Positions 1-11,243 of a DNA stretch of 64,000 nt are shown piece after piece. The stretch covers positions 28,604-92,603 of the forward strand of contig JADNRY010000246.1 in NCBI GenBank assembly GCA_015501585.1. Direction: 5' to 3'. This DNA comes from Rhodocollybia butyracea. Taxonomy: Eukaryota > Basidiomycota > Agaricomycetes > Agaricales > Omphalotaceae. The translations under genes were made by a program, and so were the position numbers. The notes under the pieces are model-generated. The model saw only the letters and a list, made by a program, of their open reading frames with translations, did no database searches and was not told where the DNA came from. Every line of letters starts with the position of its first letter. Positions within the stretch are counted from its first letter, which is position 1.

Positions 1-242
1 AATTCACATAACATCATCAAAAAATCAACTGCTTTTCCCCTGCATGACCACTGTATTAATGGCAGTAGGACGCTGACCGATCCTTACCCCCGGTGAAATC
101 AAAAGACCTGTTGTCCCCGGAGAAACTAAAAGACCGGACAAATAGGTGCGCACTCTATTATATGATGTTAATTCCACTGCAACGCCGGATAAGGCTTCTG
201 TTTTGCATTTAAAAATGCCAAAGCCTCAAGGATATTCTCTGT
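1..242. other. No recognisable gene; short imperfect duplication
   Basis: I see no gene here. Positions 88-108 and 114-135 are two imperfect copies of a CCCCGG-GAAA-AAAAGACC motif. The short open frame from 146 has no recognisable domain and runs into the MITE-like repeat that follows. Confidence 0.4.
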
Positions 243-431
243 CATCTGCAAAACCTGGGACGAGCTTTGGCTGCTCTGGAGCACTCTGGAGCGCTCCAAA
301 GCTGTCAAAGCTGTCAAATCAACTCAGAGCAGCTCAGAGTGCTCTACAGCGAGTACCCTTGCTCTGAGATGCTTTGGACTGAATAGCAACTAAATAGAAC
401 TGCTTTGATCAAAACCCAGGTTTTGCAGATG
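243..431. repeat. MITE-like element with 17-bp inverted ends
   Basis: The first 17 bp (243-259, CATCTGCAAAACCTGGG) are the exact reverse complement of the last 17 bp (415-431). The 189-bp interior is rich in GAGCACTCTGGAGC-like short inverted repeats and carries no coding potential. I cannot define a target duplication beyond a doubtful 2 bp. The size and ends fit a miniature inverted-repeat element, and the superfamily is unknown. It lies just upstream of the methyltransferase pseudogene and may occupy its promoter. Confidence 0.55.
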
Positions 432-439
432 GTCAGCAA

Positions 440-1158
440 TGGCTAAAAACTCCCCACAGGACTTGGAGGAACATCCATTTGTATCCCACTATATCTTCCC
501 TTCTGCAGCGGATGAGCAAGAAAGTTATGCATCTCTACTGCAGTCTGGAACCGCCAGACTGATTTCCTGTTAGACTCGATTTCCAGAGTCAATATTTGAC
601 GAAAGTTGTATATGAGGGACGGCTCATTGATGCCCCAACCACACTTGGTCCCGGAGACGAAGTCCTCGAAAGTGCAACGGGAACTGGTCTGAGTTGGCTC
701 TCTTGAATGTTTAAAATGGAACTGATTTACCCCAAGGTATTTGGTTGCTCAACCTTGCTGGTAAAGTTCCCCCAAACGTCACCCTCACCGGCATCGATAT
801 TAATCAACAGCTCCTCCCCATTGAGCATCCGGAAATGTAAGCTTCGCGGTACACAGTGTCACGAATCTCCCAGAAATGTGGACTGGTAGTAAATCAACGA
901 CTAGTCAGCAGTGCACTTACGTCTGAACAATGGGGAGCGGCATTGAGCGAATTATATCGTGTTGTGAAACCGGGAGGGTGGATTCAACTTTTGGAGAGAG
1001 TTCCTGAGACTACAGCCTACAGTGGTCCAAATATGAAGCGCTATGTGGATGCATTGGTCGCAGTGTGTGCCAGCAGGGGACTCGAGTTGGATTTACATAG
1101 GACCATTGATCAGCATCTGGTAAAGACGGGTTTTATCAATGTGCAAAAACGGACCGTT
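440..1158 (+). pseudogene. LaeA-like SAM methyltransferase pseudogene, 5' part
   Basis: Translated fragments in several frames follow the order of a fungal class I SAM-dependent methyltransferase. They are a YIFPSAADEQE-like N-terminal stretch near 480-535, a GDEVLESATGTGLSWL motif I segment near 650-705 (the family has VLDVGTGTGIWA), a VTLTGIDI acidic-loop segment near 780, then SALTSEQWGAALSELYRVVKPGGWIQLLE at 910-1000, which is the typical region after motif III. The last segment is open from 856 and reads to VQKRTV at 1158. There the gene is cut by the 30-kb inverted-repeat element, and it resumes at 31248. Stops and frameshifts upstream (around 570 and 700-880) show that the gene is dead even without the insertion. 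Members of this family methylate small molecules or act in secondary-metabolism regulation; the substrate here cannot be told. Confidence 0.75.
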
Positions 1159-1520
1159 CACTACGGGAAGGAAAAACAATCAATTTGATTGTCTGAGTCA
1201 ATCATTTTTTGAAAAAACAATCATTTAGATGTTTTTTTGCCAAACACTCATTTTGATTGTCTTGAGCAAACAATCATTTAGAATGCCCACAATTTAAGAC
1301 AATCATTTGGATTGCCTAGTATTAAGGACAATCATTTGGATTGTCTTGAGTAAGCAATCATTTTGAGTGCCCAACCCAAGACAATCATTTGGATTGCCAA
1401 CTATTAAGGACAATCAAAATGATTGTCTTGAGCAAACAATCATTAAGAGTGCTCAACCCAAGACAATCAGTGAGATTGTCTCCTATTGAGGGCAATCATT
1501 TGGATTGCCTTTGAATCATT
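1159..1520. repeat. Left TIR and subterminal repeat array of the 30-kb element
   Basis: After the 35-bp terminal repeat come about a dozen copies of CAATCA-type motifs, many as the near-palindrome GACAATCATTTGGATTGTC, spaced roughly 25-35 bp apart. Similar arrays occur at the other end (30745-31243). Subterminal arrays of this kind are transposase-binding sites in CACTA and related DNA transposons; that role here is inferred. Confidence 0.7.
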
Positions 1521-1559
1521 CAGGTGGTTTGTAACTTATGGTTACAGAACCATACCATA

Positions 1560-2345
1560 TAGGCCCCTCACAGTTCATGGTACAGTATGGCTTACAGTAC
1601 AGTAAATACTATTTACTGTACTGTAAGCCATACTGCGGCGGTAACAATACGACTGATATGGCTATTTAGTAAATAGCCATATCAGTTGTATTGTTACGGC
1701 TGTAGTAAATACAGTGTATCAGAAAACCTGAGCAAAACCAACTGTGTGTTCACTGAACAAGTTATTTCCCAACACACACCTAATTTACAATACTTTTGGC
1801 CACACAAATCCCTTTTATTTAGCTGGTGGGAGTCACCTTGAGACAAAGCCGGACTACTGACATCTCCAGAAGTCTAGATCAACTTCCTTTCCCTGTGTTG
1901 TAGTTGCCGATCCGACGATGACATCATGTCAATTGGGTACTAATTCTCTTCCGATGTAGCTTACTGATATACTTGCCAAGCTACTTACTAATACCTATGG
2001 TAGACACCTCGTAGAGTACCCGGACTGTAGTATATAAGGCCTGGTATGAAGTCCAAGTAATATAGAGCAATAGAGTACTTGTTCCCCAATCTCCTGTGGG
2101 AGCCTCATGGCTCAGTCCAAGTCCCCACTGCGCCTGATACCTACGACACCCTGTTGTATTCATAATTTCACAGTGCAAGCAAGAAATAGTTCATCAAAAC
2201 ACATTTATGAGTTCCAAATGTACCCAATTGAGGACCCTCAGTGCTCAAATTTTCCCAATATGATACAGTACAGCCATAATTTCATTGTTACTGTAAGTAC
2301 TTTCAGGCCCACAGCCCCATTTGTACGGTATGGATACAGCTCACC
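1560..2345. repeat. Diverged relative of the hAT MITE at 20433 (left part)
   Basis: This stretch has two perfect-looking palindromes (about 1586-1634 and 1651-1687, made of TACAGTA and ATATGGCTATTTA arms). It also has an internal block near 1827-1890 (GGTGGGAG.CACCTTGAGA...GCCGGACT...GACATCTCC) that matches the interior of the hAT MITE at about 20684-20735. The beginning, TAGGCCCCTCACAG, resembles that MITE's TAGGGCTCTGCACC. The likely right end is at about 8886 (AGAGCCCTA), after the hAT insertion at 2346-8821. I could not find a matching 8-bp duplication, so the outer limits are uncertain. Confidence 0.5.
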
Positions 2346-3050
2346 TAGTGATGTGCGGGGCCGGGCTGGGCCTGAAGCCCGCAGGCCAGGCCAGGGCCAC
2401 CTGAAAGCAAGGCTCAAGCCCAAAGCCCAAGCCCGGCCCCAAAAAGCCCAAGCCCGGGGCTTGGCCCGGGCCATAAAGCTCAACTTTTTTGCTTTGTTCT
2501 ATGCACCTTTTGAGCCTTGGTTTACCCCAATTACAGTATGTATCTTATTAACTTTGTCCCCGAGCCATTGAAAGGCTGTCGTTTCGTATTGACAGACACT
2601 CCGAAATGGTCACACGATATTGACAGAACCACGGTTTATTCTCTGGCGAGACACAATGTGCTACAAGCGGCAGAGAAACAAAGAAGACGACTAAACAAGA
2701 ATAAGAACAACAATCATGGTGGGGATACTCTACTGAAGAAGGATAACGAAATGAAGATATAAAAGGACAGTGGCAGTGTAGAAGCACGTGTGAGTATGTG
2801 CCATACCTACAGCCATCCCAATGACCATATACTTAAGCACACAAGGATTAAGTTAGCCAATGGACACATGTATCATCACATGCAAACTCTCCCATTGGTA
2901 CTCAGTAGTCTAGGTAACGTTAACTATTAGTAGCCTCCATAGTAATGAAATTCTGACTGCCTAGGACAAGACTAGGATGGAGTCTATAGTAACTACAAGC
3001 AAGCTATAACTTATGATTTGACTCACAAGTCAAAGTTGGGTGACACAAGA

Positions 3051-3498
3051 TGTAAGAGCTAACGAAGTACGCAGTAAGCTACAGCTCAGAGATAAGAGAA
3101 CACTCTGTATTGATAAATACCTAACGAAGTAGGCAGTAAGCTACAGCTATGGACCTCATCAGTAAAAGTAAGTACAAAGGAAGTAAGTAGGCTCACCTCA
3201 GAGATAAGAGAACACTCTGAGGGGAGCTGATATGAAGTATCTACGAATATAAGTAAAAGATACGCGGCCTCTGCGGGCGGTGCGGAAATACAAATAGGCT
3301 ATGAAACAAGGTACAAACATATAATAGTGCATGTTTAAAGATAGGATCAAGAAATATACCGCAGGATGAGACACTTTGTGGAGTAATGAGCCGAAATACC
3401 TAGTCCGGCGCTCGGAAAGTCCCATCTTAGTGATCAATCCCAATGATGTCACCGCATTTATGGAAAATCGCATGACGTCATAAGAATCAATTCCAACA
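3051..3498 (-). repeat. Copia 3' LTR (element on minus strand)
   Basis: On the plus strand the repeat begins TGTAAGAGC at 3051 and ends CCAACA at 3498, giving TG...CA ends. The first 249 bp recur almost unchanged at 8316-8564. A purine tract on the minus strand (GAGGGGGAG, about 3499-3507) sits next to it, as expected for the polypurine tract that primes plus-strand synthesis. Confidence 0.75.
3473..3480. promoter_or_regulatory. CRE-like palindrome TGACGTCA in the Copia U3
   Basis: A perfect TGACGTCA, the binding site of ATF/CREB-type bZIP factors, lies near the U3 start of the 3' LTR. The corresponding part of the 5' LTR is missing, so this copy has lost its promoter side. Function is inferred from the motif alone. 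Confidence 0.35.
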
Positions 3499-3505
3499 CT
3501 CCCCC

Positions 3506-4687
3506 TCAAAGCGAGCTCAGCCCAAGTTCCAAAGAGAAGTGCTTAACCTTTGCAGAAGGTAAAGCTTTAGTGAGAGTGTTGGCGACCATATCCTCGGTAG
3601 GACAATAAACCAAATGAATAGAACCTTCACTGACAACCCAGCGAATAAAATGATAATGAATGTCGATGTGTTTAGTACGAGCATGATATTGATGATCTTT
3701 AGCAAGAGCAATAGCAGATTGATTATCGGAGAAAAGAGTTGTTGGATCATGGAGGGGATAGAAGACTTGAGTCAGAAGGCTCTGAAGCCAGAGACCTTCT
3801 TTGGCGGCATGAGTAGCGGCGACATATTCAGATTCTGTAGTTGATAGAGTAACCATTTCCTGTTGTTTAGAAGCCCATGAAACAGCGCCACCATTGAGAA
3901 TAAATGCATACCTGGTGACAGCATGCCTGTCCTCCGCCATATTCCCATCTGCATTGGCATACCCAATCAAGTTTCTCTCTGCTCCGCCATAAGTCAACCA
4001 TAGGTCCCTTGTACCGTTCAGGTACCTAAACACACACTTCACAGCATCCCAGTGCTCCTGTCCTGGATTCTTGGTGTATTGTGAGAGTGTAGTGACAGCG
4101 AACGCAATATCGGGTCGAGCTCCAAGCATCGCCCACATCAGTGAGCCAATAGCTTCATGGTAGGGGATGTCGTGCATAGCAGCAATATTGGTAGTGGAAG
4201 AGGGAGATTGCGTGGAAGAAAGGTGAGCATTTGGATCCATAGGGAGGGAAACAGGCTTCAGATCGCTGAATCCATATCGGCGGATAATAGAGTCTAGATA
4301 GGCGTGCTGTGAGAGCGCCAGAGTTTGGCCCTCGATCCCGAGAATCCAATGTAGAGCCCCTAAGTCAGTGACTTCGACATGGCTCCGCACACCGTTCTTT
4401 ACCTTCTCGACATCAGCCAATGTTGATCCCACCACTGTACAATCGTCAACATGCACAGCGATAACAATACTCTTTCCAGCTTCCTTCTTGTAGAAGACTG
4501 CCTGATCCACTTTGCACAGCTTGAACCCTAACTTGCCAACCAAAATCTCTACCAACCGCTGATACCAGCGACGACCGCTCTGCTTCAAGCCATAAAGAGT
4601 TTTGAGGAGATGGAGGACATGACGAGATGATGTACTGGGTTCTGGAAAGCCAGGAGGTTTGTTTTGCATCATTGATGAATGAGACAT
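3506..4687 (-). pseudogene. Copia pol fragment: reverse transcriptase C-part and RNase H
   Basis: A 393-codon open frame begins with LLKTLYGLKQSGRRWYQRL, the conserved Copia RT segment. It continues with VIAVHVDDCTVVGS (the catalytic VDD motif), LGALHWILGIEG, MWAMLGARPDIAFAV, the RNase H start YANADGNMAEDRHA (family: Y-x-D-A-D-W), STTESEYVA, LFSDNQSAIALA and H-A-R-T-K-H-I-D-I. The N-terminal RT half and the integrase core are missing, because the frame joins almost directly to a pre-integrase fragment at about 4690. The frame is otherwise open, so decay is mainly by deletion. It is transcribed from the minus strand and belongs with the gag-protease fragments at 6781-8287. Confidence 0.85.
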
Positions 4688-4689
4688 AG

Positions 4690-4932
4690 TAGCACTTTCC
4701 TCACAGAGACTGAACCGGTGCTGGACCCCATAAGTCTGAGTGGACTACCTCGCCAAAAACCTTGGCCCTGGATCCTTCCTGTCTCTCCTTTGGTACAGGC
4801 TTGCGTGTAGCCTTGGCATAAATGCAGGACTTCATTCTCGAGTTGAACACCTGTAGCAAAACCTTTTGTAACCATTTGGCAAGCAACTTTAGGTGAGATA
4901 TGACCCATGCACTTATGGAGTTGGTCTAACGT
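4690..4932 (-). pseudogene. Copia GAG-pre-integrase fragment
   Basis: Minus-strand translation gives TLDQLHKCMGHISPKVACQMV, the GAG-pre-integrase signature (LHxxMGH), and then a frameshifted tail resembling the start of the integrase zinc-binding and core region (VHSDLWGPAPVQS in a second frame). The integrase catalytic D-D-E region that should follow is deleted before the RT fragment. Upstream, this segment is parted from the protease segment by the insertion at 4933-6774. Taking that insertion out restores ITLDQLH, the family's usual junction. Confidence 0.75.
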
Positions 4933-6774
4933 TATTTGGGTATTTACGTGTAGGTATGCGAAAGGTGCTATAAAACAACCTAACAAAAACACTACCGCAC
5001 CTAACCAGACTATCGATATGTAAGGGAGCGAGGGCGGGTTGTCAGAGATTCCCCGAGGGAAAGCTTTGTAATATCGGATGTACGCGCGCGACTGCTCCAG
5101 GTTCAAGACTGTAGCGCTAACGTGGGTAACTAAGCTTAGACAACTCTTAGAACTAAGTCGAGAGAAGCCTAGTTGGGGTGTACGAGTGTACGAGGGAAAC
5201 CAGATGTGTATGTCCAAATCAATTAACCAAAACCAAAACCAATACAACGAAACTAAGATTCTCCTAGGCAAACTCTGGCTCTAGCTAGAATAGTAATCTC
5301 GAGGTTTGTCAACAACCCTAGGCAAACTCTGGCACTAGCTGCTGTGACGCTGTAAAGTCCTCGACCAAACTCTGGGCCAAGCTACGATATTGTGAGTGAA
5401 CTTAATCACTAGGAACTCGTACCACAATCTTAGCGGCTCGTCTAACTTCGTGAAGAAGTCAACTAAGGAACCCTCACTCTGGAGCCGAATAATCCCTTAC
5501 TAGAAGCCGTCCCCTCTAAGGAAGCAACTAGATTTGAGTTGATCTGGAGTTCGAGAGAACTCTACACACTTAAATTTGATCAAGATATAAATGGGCTTTG
5601 CGAAGCGCGTGAAGTTTATTACTTTCTTAAGATAACCAAGTCAGGAGGCGTCACGCTACTGATCCCGTGGGGACGTTCTACGGAGCACTGGTCTTAGCAG
5701 TCAAGTCGAGGGCAAGAAACTTGTCTTATTGAATAAATATATCTGGCTTATATACTGAGTAGAGAGAGTTTAATACGAAAAATAGACGAAACAGATACGG
5801 AGAGAGACGGAAAGAGAGTGGAACAGAGGAATCTGGCTCGGAAAGGAAACTCCAGCCTATATATGGTACACACGATAAAGAAATAGTCCATTCTTGGGTA
5901 TATATCAGAGGTAAAATATGATTTCGTGAGGATTAACATAGTTTTAGAGTGTTTTGATCCGAGCGAGGTTTCTCCGATTACTCCACAATTCTCCGGGGTC
6001 AGGAGTACCTTTGCGCTTCATGATCACTCGCCGCCCGGTTTCCCTTGGGTGAGTTTCATTCTATTCCTCGGATAGTTCTGTCCATCCTGAGTGTGATTAA
6101 CATTCTCTCGAGAAGGCCTGTTATCTAGCTTTCCAACGACACCACTTATGATAATCTCGAGCAACTGCGCTGAGTATGTACAAGTGATTCCCGATAGTCG
6201 GCTTTAACGGATAAGACCTCCCGTGTATGATTTCTAAGATCAAATGTTTCGATTTGCCAAGGCTATCCCGGCGCGTAGCTTTCCGTAGGACCGCTAAGTA
6301 TGTTTCTACCGTCCTCACGGTTACGACCGGTGCCGCGAATAGACCTCTACGGTTTCCCTCGGGATTGTTCTGGTCCACTGTTACGGACTGTAAAGTCCAC
6401 ATCTTAACATAGCTCGTTGGGGGTCTTAGTGCGAGGGATGCCTTCCCTCATAATTCCTTCCCTCGAGTAACGCGTTGGCTTAGTACTTATCCCGCTTCGA
6501 GATGTCCTGTAGTTTAGAGAGTCTACACTCTTTGGGTATAACTAGATTGACGATCTAGCGTTACATCTCCGGGCAGCCCAGGTATCCTCACTAGCTTGGC
6601 TCTAGGCTACGCTTGTGGGCGTACCTTCACGGCTCGCTGAGTATTATTGTTAAGTTCTTTGCCTCGGCAACAGCTATCACGCTCGGGCTCCGTATAACTC
6701 TCTTATTGCATTGTATAACACGTACAAAGTGTCAAAATGTACGGTTACACGCCTTAGGCCGATTTTAGGCCTAA
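4933..6774. mobile_element. 1.84-kb insertion of unknown class in Copia pol
   Basis: TAACGT at 4927-4932 and again at 6775-6780 bounds this segment. Cutting it out with one copy joins the Copia protease and pre-integrase codons (EMI-TLDQLH). The ends (TATTTGGG... and ...AGGCCTAA) show no TG..CA, no inverted repeat and no poly-A. The interior has direct repeats of CCTAGGCAAACTCTGGC near 5260-5340. An open frame on the minus strand at 6121-6402 (93 codons) has no recognisable domain. I cannot assign a superfamily. Confidence 0.6.
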
Positions 6775-6780
6775 TAACGT

Positions 6781-8287
6781 GATCATCTCCAGCGCCGCAG
6801 CTTCCCCATCCGCAACCTTTCGGTCAACTCGATAAGCACCTCCCTTGTTCTTGGGGACCTCTCTGACGATCTCACCACCAGGCGCACGGATAGTGCACTT
6901 ACCATCCGCAAACATTGCTGTAAAACCGTGGTCATCAAGCTTTCCGATGGAGACAAGAGTGTAAGCGACTTCGGGGGAATACATGACTTCAGTGAGTTTG
7001 AGCTTGTTGACATCCATGCCAGCAGGAACATCCACCGTGATAGAACCAGTGCCAGTGGCACTAAATGTCTCTTTGTTTGTGGTACAAAAGGACTTTGGAC
7101 GAATTGCTTCGCAGTTCTCAAAGTCATTGCGGTAAGGACGGTGCAGCCAGAGTTGTATAGCTCAGAGCGAGCACAGGAGGGGGCGCCTCCATCATTCATG
7201 ACAGGAGCTGCAAGAAGAGAGGAAGAGTCAGAGTGGGTAGACATAACGTCACTCCAGTCTTCTTCAAAGCCATCGGGTAGATCCGGGACTTCAGCATCAC
7301 CCATGTCCGAGAACAGCAAAAGACCATCGCCGTCGTCAGACACCATGTTGTTACCACTGTATGAGATGTGGAGTCGCTCCAGGGATCCTCATCATCAACA
7401 GCAAAGGCACCGCCTGCTTCCCAATTGGAATCAGACTCGACCGCCCCTGCATTACCTTTGGATCCTTGACCAGACCCGGATACTTTGACTTTGCAGTCAC
7501 GCTTCAAGTGTCCCTCCTTTCCGCATTTCCAGCAGGTATGCTTCGACTTCTGCGCAGACTTCTGAGGCTGTGCTGATGAGCTCACAGCAAGTGCCTTGTC
7601 ATCGTTGTTCTTATCTTTCTGCTTCCCTCCCTGAGCATTCTGTCGACTTTTCTGGTGGTTGTACTCTTCGGCAACAGCCTGAGCAAGGACCGTTGGTGAA
7701 ACAACCTTGGTCTTGTCGATAATGCGGGTAGACGAAATGATGGAGGAAGCAAAGGTGGAGTAGTAATGAGGGATACCCCGGAGGATAGTAGAATGATGGT
7801 CCGAATCGTCAATAGCGACACCTACAGCGGCAAGTTTCTCTTTTTTTGTGCTCAGGTCTTCTAGGAATTGATGAACATTACCCTTTGCAGGGCAAGTAGA
7901 GTCCATAAACCCACCTCGAAGGTCAACTTCAGCATAGCCAGACTTTTCCGTGAACTCGGAAACAACGGCGGTCCATGCTTCAGTAACAGTACCAAAATGC
8001 GCAATCTTCAGTGCAGTGGAATCGCAAACCTTGGAAATCAAGAGATTGCAGGCAGTCGCTTCATCCTTTGACCAGGTATGAAGGTCCTCGGCAGACGCAG
8101 CATTAGGACCAGTTAAGATGGGCTTGATGTCGACACCGTCAAAGTGGCCCCACTTGTCTTTGCCTTTAACAGCGGCCTTGAAACAAAGTTTCCAGATTGC
8201 CCAGTTGGAACCAGAAGCACTGAGTGTAGGGATGTTACTCGGGAGAGTATCAGTGAGCGCATTGACAGTAGTGGCAGACGAAGACAT
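6781..8287 (-). pseudogene. Copia gag and protease, frameshifted
   Basis: The gag begins at the ATG at 8287 (MSSSATTVNALTDTLPSN) and has the UBN2/Copia gag pattern (SGSNWAIWKLCFKAAVKGK). It ends in a CCHC zinc knuckle, CWKCGKEGHLKRDC, around residues 250-265. The protease follows in other frames: ELYNSGCT near 7150-7170 stands where the family has D-S-G, so the catalytic aspartate codon appears changed to asparagine. A frameshift near 7100-7130 then moves to the frame reading MDVPAGMDVNKLKLTEVMYSPEVAYTLVSIGKL. This copy cannot encode an active protease. The primer-binding region lies just upstream of the ATG (8300-8315). Confidence 0.85.
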
Positions 8288-8315
8288 AGTTGAGCAATTC
8301 GGGGGCCCGATAACC

Positions 8316-8564
8316 TGTAAGAGCTAACAAAGTACGCAGTAAGCTACAGCTCAGAGATAAGAGAACACTCTGTATTGATAAATACCTAACGAAGTAGGCA
8401 GTAAGCTACAGCTATGGACCTCATCAGTAAAAGTAAGTACAAAGGAAGTAAGTAGGCTCACCTCAGAGATAAGAGAACACTCTGAGGGGAGCTGATATGA
8501 AGTATCTACGAATATAAGTAAAAGATACGCGGCCTCTGCAGGCGGTGCGGAAATACAAATAGGC
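8316..8564 (-). repeat. Truncated Copia 5' LTR
   Basis: These 249 bp match 3051-3299 with few differences (for example CTAACAAAG against CTAACGAAG and CTGCAGGC against CTGCGGGC). The match stops at AGGC, and about 199 bp present at 3300-3498 are absent. The minus-strand sequence next to it, GGTTATCGGGCCC, is the likely primer-binding site. Because the outer part is lost, no target duplication for the Copia element can be seen. Confidence 0.75.
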
Positions 8565-8821
8565 ACAGGTATGGTCTTGGGTATGGTACATGTGCAACTT
8601 ATAGGATACAATGATGCTCAGGGTCTTACAAAATGCCAAATAAAATGATATCCCCCGAGAAACAATTGCTGAGCAAAGCCCGGGCTTTGGCCCCAGGCCA
8701 CAGGCCTACAGGATCCAAGCCTGAGCCCAAGGCCGGTGAGGCCCACCATATGGGCCAGGCCAGGCCGGGTCAAGCCAGGCTTGCGGGCTTTGGCCCGGCC
8801 CCGCACCGGCGCACATCACTA

Positions 8822-11243
8822 AACTCACCTGCAACTGTACTGTAAGATATATGGCTGTACTATATACGGTGGGAGGAAGAGCCCTACCACTAGTTTAAGG
8901 TTTACAAGACTTACACTAAGACCAATTTTCCAGAGTATCACTCCATTAATATAAGGTCCAGGTGAGTTCAGTCTTGGTCCTCCCAGAGGCTGCATCGGTG
9001 CCAATTTAGGCGCCACAAGTGACATAAAGTCCGAAATCTCGAAGATTTGGATACAGATACCACTCTGGAAGCCACTATAAAATATCTAACATAACTAGTG
9101 AATTATTCTATACATTGGTGGTCTGAATACTTACTAACATAAAAAGCAGTAAAAGCATCTCAAGACCGTGAAAAAACAAAGGTTCTGAGCCTTGAGGTCC
9201 ATGGCCACTCAGGAGATGAACATCTCGAAGGATGGTATCTACATGAATAATGGCTCCCTCCCACAGCACTGAGGCTCCACAGTCCACATACCAGCTTCAA
9301 TGGAATATGGGATATGGCTGTGACACTTCAAGTACCATGATGGCATTGATTGGATCTCGATGCATACCATGAATTCCTGGAATACCGCTTGGTACATAAA
9401 AGGTTGCAACAGCAGAAGGATAAACCTTAACTTTTGGCCCAATAATAGGAAGACTTTTTGCTTTCAAGTTTCAACTCGACTTGTTAAATTTTTATTTGAG
9501 GGTACTCAGTGTGACCTGATGTGAGTTCTCCAGCAGCCAGCTGGTATTGTCGCAAGTTTCTTTTTTGAACTGTTTATTTATTTGTCTCCTTCCAGTGATC
9601 TTCCAAGAGGTGTTCCTGTGGTGCCGCTTACCTCCTTTTTGCTTGAATCGACTAGTAACTATTCAGTCACTGTTGTTTTTTCATGTCCTCCATTCTTTGT
9701 TACTGCCGCCAACTACACATTTCAAAGTTCGGAACAGCATGTCCACATTTAAACCAGCGTCTCCTCTCACACGAGTTTATGCAAGTCCATTCCGAGCCAA
9801 ACTCAAGTTTATAACTATGTAATTGGTCTTCACAGAGTATCAAGTCCTTATGGAGAATTCACATTTAAACCATCCCCTCCTCCTTCCACATAGCTAGGTG
9901 AGTCTATTCCCAGCCAGACTCGAGTATACTGACCATATAATTGACTTTTACAGAGTATCAGTCTCAAAAAACTGCTGTTTGCCTGCTCCCATTTTGCTCG
10001 CCTTCCGGTGTGGAAGTGGTAGCTGCCCCGTCGGTAGCTACACATACTATACTTACACTTATATATATTATAAATCACTTCACACTTCAGAAACTCTATG
10101 ATTACACTTCATTTCCTTTCACATGTTCTTCCTCTTCCTTCCTCACTTCCCTTACCTGTTCTCTACCTTATCTCCCTTTTCCTTTACCCTCCTCTGGACA
10201 CGAAGACACGACTCTTTCAGCAAGCCGGAAATGGTGATCGGTGATTTGGCACATCAAAATCACTGAGTCGACTTCGCTGGCCGTCCCTCCATCCATTGAT
10301 ACAACTTATCCTCTAGATATACATTTTTCCAGGACCCCCAGCACCACCTCTGTCGATTCCAGTCCTCAGTTTAGCCACGGGAGGACCGTAGCAGTCAGAC
10401 GGGTCCGGTTTATTTCTGGTATAATTTTGTGTTCCTTAATTTTGATTTCTTATGATTTCCACTATCACTTGACCAATATTCCCTTCCGCTTCCGATGGGT
10501 TTCACGCATCAACGGTGGATGTGGTATGTGTTGGTGCACACCTAAATCATGACGTCGATGTTGGCTACCTTCCCTGTCTCCACTGATGGTTGTTGGTGGG
10601 AGATTTAGTTTATTTGTCAAGTGTGTTGCCCGAACTATCCAACAAAAACCTTAGATTCGTCTACCCAAAGGTATTTCAAATTCTTCCAGACTATTCTTTT
10701 ATTGTAACATTATCTCTTTGGTATGTACCACATGTACAAGTCAGGCGGCGCGAGAGTACGTGCGGCGGCCTGTATATCTACTTGTAGGTACACAAAATTG
10801 AGGACTTTCTTTTCGCATTATACGGATCCGTTAGCGACGACGGGCATCAAAATAACTCTGCTACAGAAAGCAGATTTGAAGGTCAAGTTATTCTTTTATC
10901 TTCTACGCCTACTCTTGTGTAGTTCCCGACAGGATATCCCCACCGGTCCTCGCTAGGACCAATCCTTCTTACTTCACTGGCCTTCCCCAAAGGTCACTTT
11001 CTCTTCTCTTCCACTGCCTCTTTTGATACCTGTCAGTACAAGGGTTGTGCCAGAAATTCCATCTTGTATTTATCCAACAGGTTTCTGCAGTTACAGACGC
11101 GATCCGAGAATATATGGTATCTACTGTACTATATCATGCTCTGTGTGCTATTCCATATGCCTTCTCTACTCTCGATACATTACATACCTATACTAATAGA
11201 TTTTATAAGCAGTTGAATGTCGAAAGCATTAATAAAATCACTT
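8822..11243. other. Skeleton of the 30-kb element, non-coding; tandem duplication
   Basis: I find no recognisable gene. Two imperfect copies of a block of about 105 bp lie in tandem at 9744-9845 and 9858-9964. Both contain CACATTTAAACC, a GAGCCA/CAGCCA segment and ACAGAGTATCA. Several short plus-strand open frames (9547-9822, 10241-10552) have no domain. The segment joins 20333 once the LINE is removed. Confidence 0.5.

Larger units (their letters stand above)
2346..8821. mobile_element. hAT-type non-autonomous element carrying a Copia insertion
   Basis: The left end, TAGTGATGTGCG at 2346, is repeated in reverse complement at the right end (…CGCACATCACTA, ending at 8821). It is flanked by AGCTCACC (2338-2345) and AACTCACC (8822-8829), which match at seven of eight bases. 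An 8-bp duplication and TA-G-G/TG-like ends are typical of hAT elements. Both subterminal regions (2355-2480 and 8675-8812) are strongly GC-rich, with repeated GGCCCGGGC-like words. The element's own sequence is only about 1 kb (2346-3050 and 8565-8821); the rest is a Copia retrotransposon. The open frame at 2517-2762 in that part has no recognisable domain, and no hAT transposase is present. Confidence 0.7.

Noticed and set aside
1180..1510. CRISPR-like spaced repeats
   Set aside because: The repeats are irregular, palindromic and mirrored at the other end of the element; this is eukaryotic DNA.
2238..2571. Overlapping open frames rich in Ala, Arg and Pro
   Set aside because: They come from the GC-rich subterminal part of the hAT element and are open on both strands.
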